Shown: positions 1 to 4,621 of the stretch, piece after piece
Layout of the letters: each line of letters opens with the position of its first letter
Numbering within the stretch: position 1 is the stretch's first letter
Origin: Gammaproteobacteria bacterium
GTDB taxonomy: Bacteria; Pseudomonadota; Gammaproteobacteria; Pseudomonadales; Azotimanducaceae_A
Direction of reading: 5' to 3'
DNA length: 6,479 bases
NCBI GenBank assembly: GCA_028819775.1
Contig: JAPPKV010000147.1
Span: 1 to 6,479, forward strand
The notes under the pieces: generated by a model
What the model was told of the DNA's origin: nothing
Seen by the model: only the letters and a program-made list of their open reading frames with translations
Databases searched by the model: none
Position numbers and translations under genes: made by a program

Positions 1-411
1 GCCCTTGAAGATCTGGAGGCGGCCTCAACACACATCTCAATGACCGAACGCCGAGGGGAGGACGCTGAGCGTGCGGTCGATGCCTGGCTGAAGTGCGTCT
101 ACGTCGAGGGGCACATCGGCGAGACCTTCTCGGGGACCGTGGCCTCGGTGGTGGAGTTCGGTCTGTTCGTCGAACTCGACGGCCTGTTCGTGCAGGGCCT
201 CGTGCATATATCGAGACTCGGGCGCGACTACTACCACTACGTGCCCGAGTCGATGGCCCTCGTGGCGGAACGGTCCGGGGCAAGGTTCGCGCTAGCGGAT
301 CGGCTGGAGGTGGTGATCGAGGAGGTGTCGGTGGCCACCGGACGCATCGATCTCGCGTTGGCGTCCCGGGTTGGGCGGCGGGGTCGCCGAGGCAGACGGC
401 GTGCCGGATAG
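1..411 (+). CDS. rnr: Ribonuclease R, C-terminal fragment (5' end outside window)
   Basis: This is the last 136 residues of RNase R, a 3'-to-5' processive exoribonuclease that degrades structured RNA and takes part in rRNA quality control and mRNA decay in the cytoplasm. The reading frame is open from base 1. The first part carries the end of the RNB catalytic domain, with the TERRGEDAERAV...WLKC signature (from about base 40), which in the family reads TERRADEAERDV..WLKC. From about base 118 to 360 follows the S1 RNA-binding domain (GETFSGTVASVVEFGLFVEL, then GLVHISRLGRDYYHY). After the S1 domain only a short arginine-rich tail remains (GRRGRRGRRRAG). E. coli RNase R has a much longer lysine-rich tail. 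The stop at 409-411 lies inside the start region of rlmB, so the two genes are probably co-transcribed and translationally coupled. Identification is firm; the N-terminal domains cannot be seen. Confidence 0.96.
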   Translation, partial: ALEDLEAASTHISMTERRGEDAERAVDAWLKCVYVEGHIGETFSGTVASVVEFGLFVELDGLFVQGLVHISRLGRDYYHYVPESMALVAERSGARFALADRLEVVIEEVSVATGRIDLALASRVGRRGRRGRRRAG

Positions 412-1204
412 CGCCACGAAACCCGACGTAGATTGGGTATTCGGCGTTCACGGCGTGCAGGCGTTGCTCGACGTTTCGCCGCAGGACGTGCGTCGCCTAG
501 TCATATCCGACGGCCCGCGCAACCGCCAAGTCTCTCAGTTGACGGCGACCGCGCGAGCGGCGGGCGTTCGCATCGAGCGCGTACCCAGGCAAGCGCTTGA
601 CCGCTACCTCAAGCGAGCGACGTCCGGGCGTTCGGTCATCGGGGGTGTCGTGAACCACCAGGGCGTTGCCGCCGAGCGACACGCGTTCGCACCGTCCACC
701 GAATCGGACCTCGAGACGCGTTGGCCATCGTTCGAGAATCCATTACTCGTCGTCCTCGACGGCATCGAAGATCCGCGCAACTTGGGTGCATGTCTGCGCA
801 CCGCCGAGGCGGCCGGGGCGGACGCCGTACTGATTCCCCGGCATGGTTCGGCGCCGCTGTCCTCCGCCGCTGCCAAGGCGGCAAGCGGAGCCATGGAACG
901 CCTTTTTGTCGTGGAAGTGGCCAACCTGGCGCGCCGTTTGGCGTGGCTCCAGGCGCAGGGCGTTTGGGTAAGCGGCGGGGTCGAGGACGAGACCGCCATG
1001 ATCTACACGGAGGTCGACTACCGGGGTTCGGTGGCACTCGTTGTCGGCGGCGAGGGGCGTGGTCTGCGCCGGCTCTCCCGCGAGCGCTGCGACCACTTGG
1101 TGCGCATCCCCATGGCAAGCACGATGCCAAGCCTCAATGTCTCGGTGGCCCTTGGCGTGTTGCTGTTCGAAGCCGTTCGCCAACGCGCCGCGCAAAGGCC
1201 GTAG
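401..1204 (+). CDS. rlmB: 23S rRNA (guanosine-2'-O-)-methyltransferase RlmB, SpoU/TrmH family
   Basis: RlmB uses S-adenosylmethionine to methylate the ribose 2'-O of a guanosine in the 23S rRNA peptidyltransferase region (G2251 in E. coli). With the GTG start at 401 the protein has 267 residues. An N-terminal substrate-binding domain (FGVHGVQALL, residues 14-23) is followed by the SPOUT knot domain. Its three motifs are all present: motif 1 NLGACLRTAEAAG (N127, R133), motif 2 LVVGGEGRGLRRL (E218) and motif 3 IPMASTMPSLNVSVALGV (N246). Motif 3 has Ser240 where most relatives have Gly. GTG 401 was chosen because GAGG lies 8 bases upstream and the length then fits the family. An in-frame TTG at 371 would add ten residues but has no ribosome binding site. 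The gene overlaps rnr by 11 bases, the usual rnr-rlmB pairing. Its TAG stop sits inside a GTAGGGGCGA motif that recurs downstream of the PhyH gene. Confidence 0.95.
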   Translation: MPDSATKPDVDWVFGVHGVQALLDVSPQDVRRLVISDGPRNRQVSQLTATARAAGVRIERVPRQALDRYLKRATSGRSVIGGVVNHQGVAAERHAFAPSTESDLETRWPSFENPLLVVLDGIEDPRNLGACLRTAEAAGADAVLIPRHGSAPLSSAAAKAASGAMERLFVVEVANLARRLAWLQAQGVWVSGGVEDETAMIYTEVDYRGSVALVVGGEGRGLRRLSRERCDHLVRIPMASTMPSLNVSVALGVLLFEAVRQRAAQRP

Positions 1205-1270
1205 GGGCGAGGCCGCCGTATCGGCGCTCCCTTGCGTCGCTCATCCGCGATGCCAGGGCGCAACCGGGCC

Positions 1271-1298
1271 TTGCCTTGATGGGCGCCGTTCATTCAAT
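1271..1298 (+). promoter_or_regulatory. Weak candidate sigma70-type promoter before the STN-like gene
   Basis: TTGCCT (1271-1276) and TTCAAT (1293-1298) are separated by 16 bases and each match four of six consensus positions. A start near 1305 would leave a leader of about 27 bases before the GTG at 1332. The rest of the 127-base gap after rlmB shows only a small 5-bp hairpin near 1214-1226 and no clear terminator, so readthrough from rlmB is also possible. Low confidence, based on position and similarity only. Confidence 0.25.
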
Positions 1299-1331
1299 CT
1301 CGGTCGAGTGCGGAGCTTGGAGAAGGCAAAG

Positions 1332-2204
1332 GTGCTCAGTTTGCGTCACCGTATAGCAATGATCGTCGCCATTTGTCTGGCTCCATCGCTCGCCCTCGAC
1401 TTTTCGGCCCGGGCGGGGGATGGCAAGGCAACGACCCGCGCCGAACTCGTGGAACGGCTCGTCGAGACCGGCCTAGGAGCTTCCTCGCTAAAGATCGAGA
1501 GCGTTGGAGGCCTGATTGGAGTCCACTTCGACACAACCCTTGTCGCCACTCTCCGGATACTTGCGAACGGCGCTTCGCGACCTGTCTATCTGCATCCAGA
1601 TGTCGATTTGTCACGAGAGGTAGAGATGACTGTTGCCGGAACCCAAGAAGAAGTGGTCCGTGCCGTGGCCGAACACGCGGGACTCGCTGCGAGCGCCAAT
1701 CCGACCGGATTCGTCGTCGCCGAGGATCGACTGCTCACGGACCCCGATTGGATCGATCAGGCTGTCGTGCTGTCTGGCGTGCCGAACAAGCGCGTCCGCC
1801 TAGACATCGACCTCGAGGTCGATGGCGAGGCCATCCCGATCCCGGTTCTCATCGTGGGACAATCCAACTGGACGGGGTTCGAGGCGGGTAAGTGCCACAT
1901 CAACATGGTAGCCCGCAGGATCGACGACGAGGGAGTCGATCTCGAACTAAGGCAGTTCTCTTCCGTGGGCAACAGCACGGGTTGGGAGAAGGAGATCCCC
2001 TACGGAATGCGGCGGACGCTAATCGATGGCCAAATCCCGGGCAAGGATGGGGATTCGTGCCGGGTCTCGCTGCTCGCGTCCGCCTACGAACTCGACTGGA
2101 GTCGCTACCCGAATGCCGGGGACGGCGAGACGCCAGAAGCGAACGTGGAGGCGTCGCCCAAGGAAAACGGTGACGACGCAGGCACGGAACCCAACGGCGG
2201 CTGA
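1332..2204 (+). CDS. Secreted protein of unknown function with STN-like segment
   Basis: I do not recognise a specific gene. With the GTG start at 1332 (AGAAGG five bases upstream) the product has 290 residues. It begins with a Sec-type signal peptide: basic LRHR, a hydrophobic stretch (AMIVAICLAPSLAL, residues 9-22) and a likely cleavage site after ARA (residue 28). The Cys at 14 lacks a lipobox, so a soluble periplasmic protein is more likely than a lipoprotein. Residues about 68-131 (TLVATLRILANG...VYLHPDVDL...EMTVAGTQEEVVRAVAEHAGL) have the beta-alpha-beta pattern of the secretin/TonB short N-terminal (STN) fold. Residues about 155-255 look beta-rich and hold the only two mature cysteines (188, 243), a possible disulfide. 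The last 30 residues are acidic and low in complexity. A PhyH gene follows after 16 bases and is probably co-transcribed. An ATG at 1359 is possible but would cut off the basic end of the signal peptide. The CDS is likely real; the STN assignment is by eye and the function is unknown. Confidence 0.8.
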   Translation: MLSLRHRIAMIVAICLAPSLALDFSARAGDGKATTRAELVERLVETGLGASSLKIESVGGLIGVHFDTTLVATLRILANGASRPVYLHPDVDLSREVEMTVAGTQEEVVRAVAEHAGLAASANPTGFVVAEDRLLTDPDWIDQAVVLSGVPNKRVRLDIDLEVDGEAIPIPVLIVGQSNWTGFEAGKCHINMVARRIDDEGVDLELRQFSSVGNSTGWEKEIPYGMRRTLIDGQIPGKDGDSCRVSLLASAYELDWSRYPNAGDGETPEANVEASPKENGDDAGTEPNGG

Positions 2205-2220
2205 CGGGCATTGCGAGGAC

Positions 2221-2973
2221 ATGACCACGGACCACCATGCCGCTTTCGCAAAGCTGGGCTTCGTCGACCTGGGCTGCGTTCTCGACCCCGAGGAAGTCGC
2301 GCATTGGCTGGGCCTCTTCGACGACGACCGACAACGCTATCCTTACTTCTGGCACCCCTACGGCCACCACCAGCACGCCAACTACGACGCCCTGGTGACC
2401 ACTCCCGTATTCGACGGATTGATCCGGCATCCCAAGCTGCTCCCCATCGTCGAGTCGCTGCTCGGCGGCCCGGCCTGCTTCGGCGAGATCGGGCTCAGGC
2501 GAATGTCCGCGTATTCCGGCGAGCCTCACCAGCAATGGCACCGGGACCGCGCCCCCTGGCTCGATCACCCGCTGCGTATCGACTACTTGCAACTCATGGT
2601 CTACCTGACCGACGTCGACGAGGACACCCACTGCTTCTCGCTCTCGCCGGAGTCGGTCGACGAGCCGATCCTCAGCGAGACGAAGGCCCAGTTGCAGCGC
2701 GGCGTCTACGATCTCCACGGACCGGCGGGCACCTGCGCACTGTGCAATGCCGCGATCCTGCACACCGCGACCACCCGACCGACGGAGGTGGAGCGCAAGA
2801 CCGTCCAGATCTACTACGGACACCGCGACCGCGCGCCGCTGGCGAACGACTCGGCGATTCCCGCGACGCTGTGGCGCGATCACACGAACCCGGAGACGCG
2901 GGCGTTCTACGGCGTGTTGAACGAGCGAACGCGGCTCATGTTGTCCGCCTTCCCCGACAAGAAGGACGCGTAG
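2221..2973 (+). CDS. Phytanoyl-CoA dioxygenase (PhyH) family Fe(II)/2-oxoglutarate oxygenase
   Basis: This is a 250-residue non-haem iron oxygenase of the PhyH family. The family couples 2-oxoglutarate decarboxylation to hydroxylation of a small substrate; which substrate cannot be read from the sequence. The facial triad is visible: H107 and D109 in QQWHRDRAPW, and distal H181 in AAILHTATTRPT. R192 (ERKTVQIYYG) is in the right place to bind the 2-oxoglutarate carboxylate. YLQLMVYLTDVDEDTH (123-137) matches the strand before the usual proline/glycine-rich PGSH loop, but here that loop reads CFSLSPES. No signal peptide or membrane segment is seen, so it should be cytoplasmic. ATG 2221 is the only sensible start, although GAGGA ends one base before it, unusually close; coupling to the gene 16 bases upstream may help. 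The stop codon is the first three bases of a large palindrome. Confidence 0.88.
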   Translation: MTTDHHAAFAKLGFVDLGCVLDPEEVAHWLGLFDDDRQRYPYFWHPYGHHQHANYDALVTTPVFDGLIRHPKLLPIVESLLGGPACFGEIGLRRMSAYSGEPHQQWHRDRAPWLDHPLRIDYLQLMVYLTDVDEDTHCFSLSPESVDEPILSETKAQLQRGVYDLHGPAGTCALCNAAILHTATTRPTEVERKTVQIYYGHRDRAPLANDSAIPATLWRDHTNPETRAFYGVLNERTRLMLSAFPDKKDA

Positions 2974-3017
2974 GGGCGACCCTAACGCGCCCGCAGGGCG
3001 CGCGGTCGCCCGTCCTA
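2970..3017 (+). repeat. REP-like two-stage palindrome at the PhyH stop codon
   Basis: The outer stem pairs GGGCGACC (2974-2981) with GGTCGCCC (3004-3011), and the inner stem pairs CGCGCCC (2986-2992) with GGGCGCG (2996-3002) over a GCA loop. TAG (2971-2973) and CTA (3015-3017) extend the symmetry with a short bulge. The TAG is also the PhyH stop codon. No U run follows, so a simple intrinsic terminator is less likely than a REP-type element, though it could protect or end the mRNA. Confidence 0.7.
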
Positions 3018-3018
3018 G

Positions 3019-3045
3019 GGCAACGCAAGGCGTCAGCCGGTTGCC
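3019..3045 (+). repeat. Second hairpin of the palindrome chain
   Basis: GGCAAC (3019-3024) pairs with GTTGCC (3040-3045). Inside, GGC (3029-3031) can pair with GCC (3036-3038). The hairpin starts two bases after the preceding palindrome. It is weaker than its neighbours, and its significance rests on its place in the chain. Confidence 0.4.
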
Positions 3046-3046
3046 A

Positions 3047-3068
3047 CGAGAATGCGCGAGCATTCTCG
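3047..3068 (+). repeat. Perfect 9-bp inverted repeat with GCGA loop
   Basis: CGAGAATGC (3047-3055) and GCATTCTCG (3060-3068) are perfect complements around GCGA, a GNRA-type tetraloop if transcribed. There is no T run, so it is not a standard terminator. It abuts hairpins on both sides. It could be an mRNA 3' stabiliser, part of a mobile palindromic repeat, or a protein-binding palindrome. Confidence 0.65.
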
Positions 3069-3070
3069 AA

Positions 3071-3110
3071 ACGCGCCCGAAGGGCGCGCCGGGACAAGCC
3101 CGTCCCCTAC
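3071..3110 (-). repeat. REP-like palindrome, diverged copy of the 2970-3017 element
   Basis: CGCGCCC (3072-3078) pairs with GGGCGCG (3082-3088) over GAA, and GGGAC (3091-3095) pairs with GTCCC (3102-3106). Bases 3071-3089 match 2985-3003 at 18 of 19 positions, and GCCCGTCC recurs at 3098-3105 and 3008-3015, so this is a direct repeat of the right half of the first element. It ends in CCCCTAC (GTAGGGG on the minus strand), the same terminal motif that opens the first element. Confidence 0.6.
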
Positions 3111-3132
3111 GAGTGGCTATCCCGAAGCGTCG

Positions 3133-3217
3133 GTAGGAGTCGACCGTCGCGGGGGGGGGCGCTCAAGGGAGCGCGTCGCAGCGACGCGCAGTTGCTCCGA
3201 GGTTCCGACGCTCCTAC
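3133..3217. repeat. REPIN-like element: inverted GTAGGAG ends enclosing two hairpins and a G9 run
   Basis: GTAGGAG (3133-3139) and its exact reverse complement CTCCTAC (3211-3217) bracket an 85-base unit. Inside are a run of nine G (3151-3159), a hairpin GCGCTC/GAGCGC (3159-3164 with 3169-3174, loop AAGG), and a palindrome GCGCGTCGC/GCGACGCGC (3171-3179 with 3181-3189) centred on one A. The two hairpins share bases 3171-3174, so they compete. Two opposed REP-type ends around palindromes match the architecture of REPINs. No RAYT transposase gene is in the window. Confidence 0.5.
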
Positions 3218-3220
3218 AAT
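3192..3220 (+). promoter_or_regulatory. Candidate promoter of the rpsF operon
   Basis: TACAAT (3215-3220) matches the sigma70 -10 consensus at five of six positions. TTGCTC (3192-3197) supplies a partial -35 box with exactly 17 bases between. A start near 3227 would give a leader of about 90 bases. The TAC of the -10 box is the end of the CTCCTAC repeat arm, so the promoter appears to be built partly from the repeat. It is the best -10-like match I see in the gap before rpsF. Confidence 0.45.
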
Positions 3221-3226
3221 TCGTCA

Positions 3227-3316
3227 CCCGCGTTGGGCAACCAACGCATGACATCGGCTCCTTGCCTCACGTCGGCGGAAGACGCCGAGCGGAGGCGAAA
3301 ACCGAAAGGAGATCTA
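3227..3316 (+). promoter_or_regulatory. Structured rpsF leader, possible S6:S18 autoregulatory region
   Basis: The leader holds a perfect 7-bp hairpin (GCGTTGG 3230-3236, GCAA tetraloop, CCAACGC 3241-3247) almost at the predicted 5' end. A longer second hairpin follows: GCCTC (3264-3268) with GAGGC (3292-3296), a 3x3 internal loop, and TCGGCG (3272-3277) with CGCCGA (3283-3288) over GAAGA. In many bacteria rpsF leaders bind the S6:S18 complex and repress translation, through a motif with a conserved CCG. CCG trinucleotides occur here at 3285-3287 and 3302-3304, but I could not match them to the published consensus. A strong ribosome binding site AAAGGAG (3305-3311) ends five bases before the ATG. 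Confidence 0.4.
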
Positions 3317-3790
3317 ATGAGACATTACGAAGTCGTGATCATGGTGCACCGGGATCATTCCGATCAGGTGCCCGGCATGGTCGAGCGTTATCGGTCGTTG
3401 ATCGCCCGGGGCAACGGCCATGTCCACCGCGTGGAGGATTGGGGTCGCCGTCAGCTGGCCTATCCGGTGGCGAAGATCCACAAGGCCCACTACGTCCTGA
3501 TGAACATCGAGGTGACGAGCGAGACCCTGGCGGAACTCGAAAGCGCCTTCCGCTTCAACGACGCCGTCATACGCAACCTCATCATCAAGCGCCAGGAAGC
3601 GGATACGAGCACCTCGAAGATCTACGAAGAGGAGTTGCGTGAGCAGGAGAAGGAACGCGAACGAGATCGCCGACGGGACGAGGAAGTGCGCGCCCGGGTG
3701 GCACGTCGCCAGGAGGAACGGGGCGACGACGCCGACCGCGACGCCGTTGCGGAGCCCAAGGAGGCGGAAGAAGCCGCGGAGGTGGAGTAG
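3317..3790 (+). CDS. rpsF: 30S ribosomal protein S6
   Basis: S6 binds 16S rRNA together with S18 on the 30S platform. [20 protein letters not shown] at the start, [20 protein letters not shown] (about 42-61) and [12 protein letters not shown] (80-91) are almost identical to E. coli S6. The protein has 157 residues against about 131-135 in E. coli. The extra length is a charged tail after about residue 100 (runs such as [19 protein letters not shown]), probably helical or disordered, ending in a glutamate-rich stretch. The E. coli S6 C terminus is extended with glutamates by RimK; whether that happens here is unknown. ATG 3317 is fixed by the family start and by AAAGGAG five bases upstream, although the frame is open further upstream. 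First gene of an operon with rpsR, whose ATG is three bases after the stop. Confidence 0.98.
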   Translation: MRHYEVVIMVHRDHSDQVPGMVERYRSLIARGNGHVHRVEDWGRRQLAYPVAKIHKAHYVLMNIEVTSETLAELESAFRFNDAVIRNLIIKRQEADTSTSKIYEEELREQEKERERDRRRDEEVRARVARRQEERGDDADRDAVAEPKEAEEAAEVE

Positions 3791-3793
3791 ACG

Positions 3794-4021
3794 ATGGCAC
3801 GCAGATTCTCGCGCAAGCGCTACTGCCGGTTTACGGCGGAAGGCATCAAGGAGATCGACTACAAGGATCTCGACCTCCTGAAGCAGTACATCACCGAGAC
3901 GGGAAAGATCGTCCCGAGCCGGATCACCGGCACCAGCGCGAAGTACCAGCGCCAGTTGGCGACCGCGATCAAGCGGGCGCGCTATCTTGCGCTGCTCCCC
4001 TACACCGACCAGCACAAGTAG
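3794..4021 (+). CDS. rpsR: 30S ribosomal protein S18
   Basis: The 75-residue product has exactly the E. coli S18 length. The blocks [40 protein letters not shown] and [18 protein letters not shown] are nearly invariant in the family. S18 forms the S6:S18 heterodimer that assembles on the central domain of 16S rRNA. The gene lies three bases after rpsF and two bases before rplI, so translation of the three is probably coupled. In E. coli the primosome gene priB lies between rpsF and rpsR; here there is no room for it. Confidence 0.98.
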   Translation: MARRFSRKRYCRFTAEGIKEIDYKDLDLLKQYITETGKIVPSRITGTSAKYQRQLATAIKRARYLALLPYTDQHK

Positions 4022-4023
4022 CC

Positions 4024-4470
4024 ATGAACGTCATCCTGCTCGAACGCGTCACCAACATCGGCGACCTTGGCCAGGAGGTCTCGGTCAAGAACGGTTTCGC
4101 CCGCAACTACCTCATTCCGACGGGCAAGGCGGTCCGGGCGACCACCGAAAACCGGGCGGTCTTCGAGGAACGCCGTGCGGAACTGGAGATGGCGGCCAAC
4201 GCGCGCCTCACCGATGCCCACGAACGGGCGGAGAAGCTCATCGACCAGCGGGTGACCATCGTGGCGCGCGCGTCCGAAGAGGGCCGGCTCTACGGCTCGG
4301 TGGGTCCCACGGAGATTTCCCGCGCCCTGACGGATGCCGTACTGCCCGTCGCGAAGAGCGAAGTCCGAATGCCGGACGGTGTGATCCGCGACGTTGGCGA
4401 GTTCGAGGTCGATGTCCAGTTCCACGCCGACGTGGTCCAGTCGATCCAGGTCGAGGTCGTCGCAGAATAG
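4024..4470 (+). CDS. rplI: 50S ribosomal protein L9
   Basis: L9 is a two-domain protein at the base of the L1 stalk that helps to keep reading frame. The product has 148 residues (149 in E. coli). The N-terminal domain carries MNVILLERVTNIGDLGQEV and VKNGFARNYLIPTGKAV, which match the L9 signature. A charged connecting helix (about 45-75, EERRAELEMAANARLTDAHE) leads to the C-terminal domain with EEGRLYGSVGPTEIS and VAKSEVRMPDGVIRDVGEFE. ATG 4024 follows the rpsR stop by two bases; the AGTAGCC just before it is a weak ribosome binding site, which suggests coupling to rpsR. Last gene of the ribosomal operon before a 151-base gap. Confidence 0.98.
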   Translation: MNVILLERVTNIGDLGQEVSVKNGFARNYLIPTGKAVRATTENRAVFEERRAELEMAANARLTDAHERAEKLIDQRVTIVARASEEGRLYGSVGPTEISRALTDAVLPVAKSEVRMPDGVIRDVGEFEVDVQFHADVVQSIQVEVVAE

Positions 4471-4495
4471 TCCATCGACCGCCCGACCAACGACT

Positions 4496-4504
4496 TTATC
4501 CACA
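4496..4504 (+). promoter_or_regulatory. Perfect DnaA-box match (TTATCCACA) upstream of dnaB
   Basis: TTATCCACA is identical to the strong E. coli oriC DnaA box (R1/R4 type). It sits in the rplI-dnaB gap, 118 bases before the dnaB start. An AT-rich 9-mer like this is unlikely by chance in such GC-rich DNA, and I saw no other exact copy in the window on either strand. It may let DnaA influence dnaB transcription; this is inference. Confidence 0.45.
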
Positions 4505-4524
4505 AGATTTCCAGCCCCAAACCG

Positions 4525-4551
4525 CCGGTCAATTAACCGGTTTTCAACCGG
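4525..4551 (+). terminator. Weak terminator-like hairpin overlapping an alternative hairpin
   Basis: CCGGT (4525-4529) pairs with ACCGG (4536-4540) over CAATTA and is followed by TTTT (4541-4544), the shape of a short rho-independent terminator after rplI. The same bases can form a second hairpin, CCGGTT (4537-4542) with AACCGG (4546-4551) over TTC. The two exclude each other. The 5-bp stem and the short T run make termination inefficient at best. Confidence 0.35.
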
Positions 4552-4621
4552 GTCATTGCCTTGACGGCGCTCGTCGAGAGGTCGAGTCTTGGTCTTGTCG
4601 TGACCAAGGATTGGACAAACG

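Noticed and set aside
371..400. TTG start for rlmB at 371
   Set aside because: No ribosome binding site and a longer overlap with rnr. GTG at 401 has GAGG at good spacing and gives a family-like length.
1041..1331. Upstream extension of the STN-like gene into rlmB
   Set aside because: The frame is open, but the signal peptide and the AGAAGG site place the start at 1332; the extension overlaps rlmB out of frame.
1371..1376. Lipobox cysteine in the STN-like protein's signal peptide
   Set aside because: The residues before Cys14 are V-A-I, which do not fit the lipobox, and a clear ARA cleavage site follows.
1900..3063. Long antisense open frame (387 codons, minus strand) across the STN-like and PhyH genes
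   Set aside because: It lies opposite two + strand genes with clear signal peptide or catalytic motifs. Its translation is Arg/Val/Gly-rich with no domain I recognise. Long antisense frames are expected in GC-rich coding DNA.
2970..3217. CRISPR array or integron attC sites in the palindrome cluster
   Set aside because: The units vary in length and sequence and have no regular spacers. No cas gene or integrase is present, and no attC-type conserved ends are recognised.
3052..3642. Plus-strand open frame starting in the palindrome cluster and running into rpsF
   Set aside because: It reads through repeats and out of frame through S6; the product is low-complexity Arg/Gly/Pro.
3314..4015. Antisense open frame of 233 codons opposite rpsF and rpsR
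   Set aside because: The + strand encodes unmistakable S6 and S18; the antisense product has no recognisable motif.
4561..4590. TTGACG as a -35 box for dnaB
   Set aside because: No acceptable -10 box lies 16-18 bases downstream, so I do not call a promoter here.
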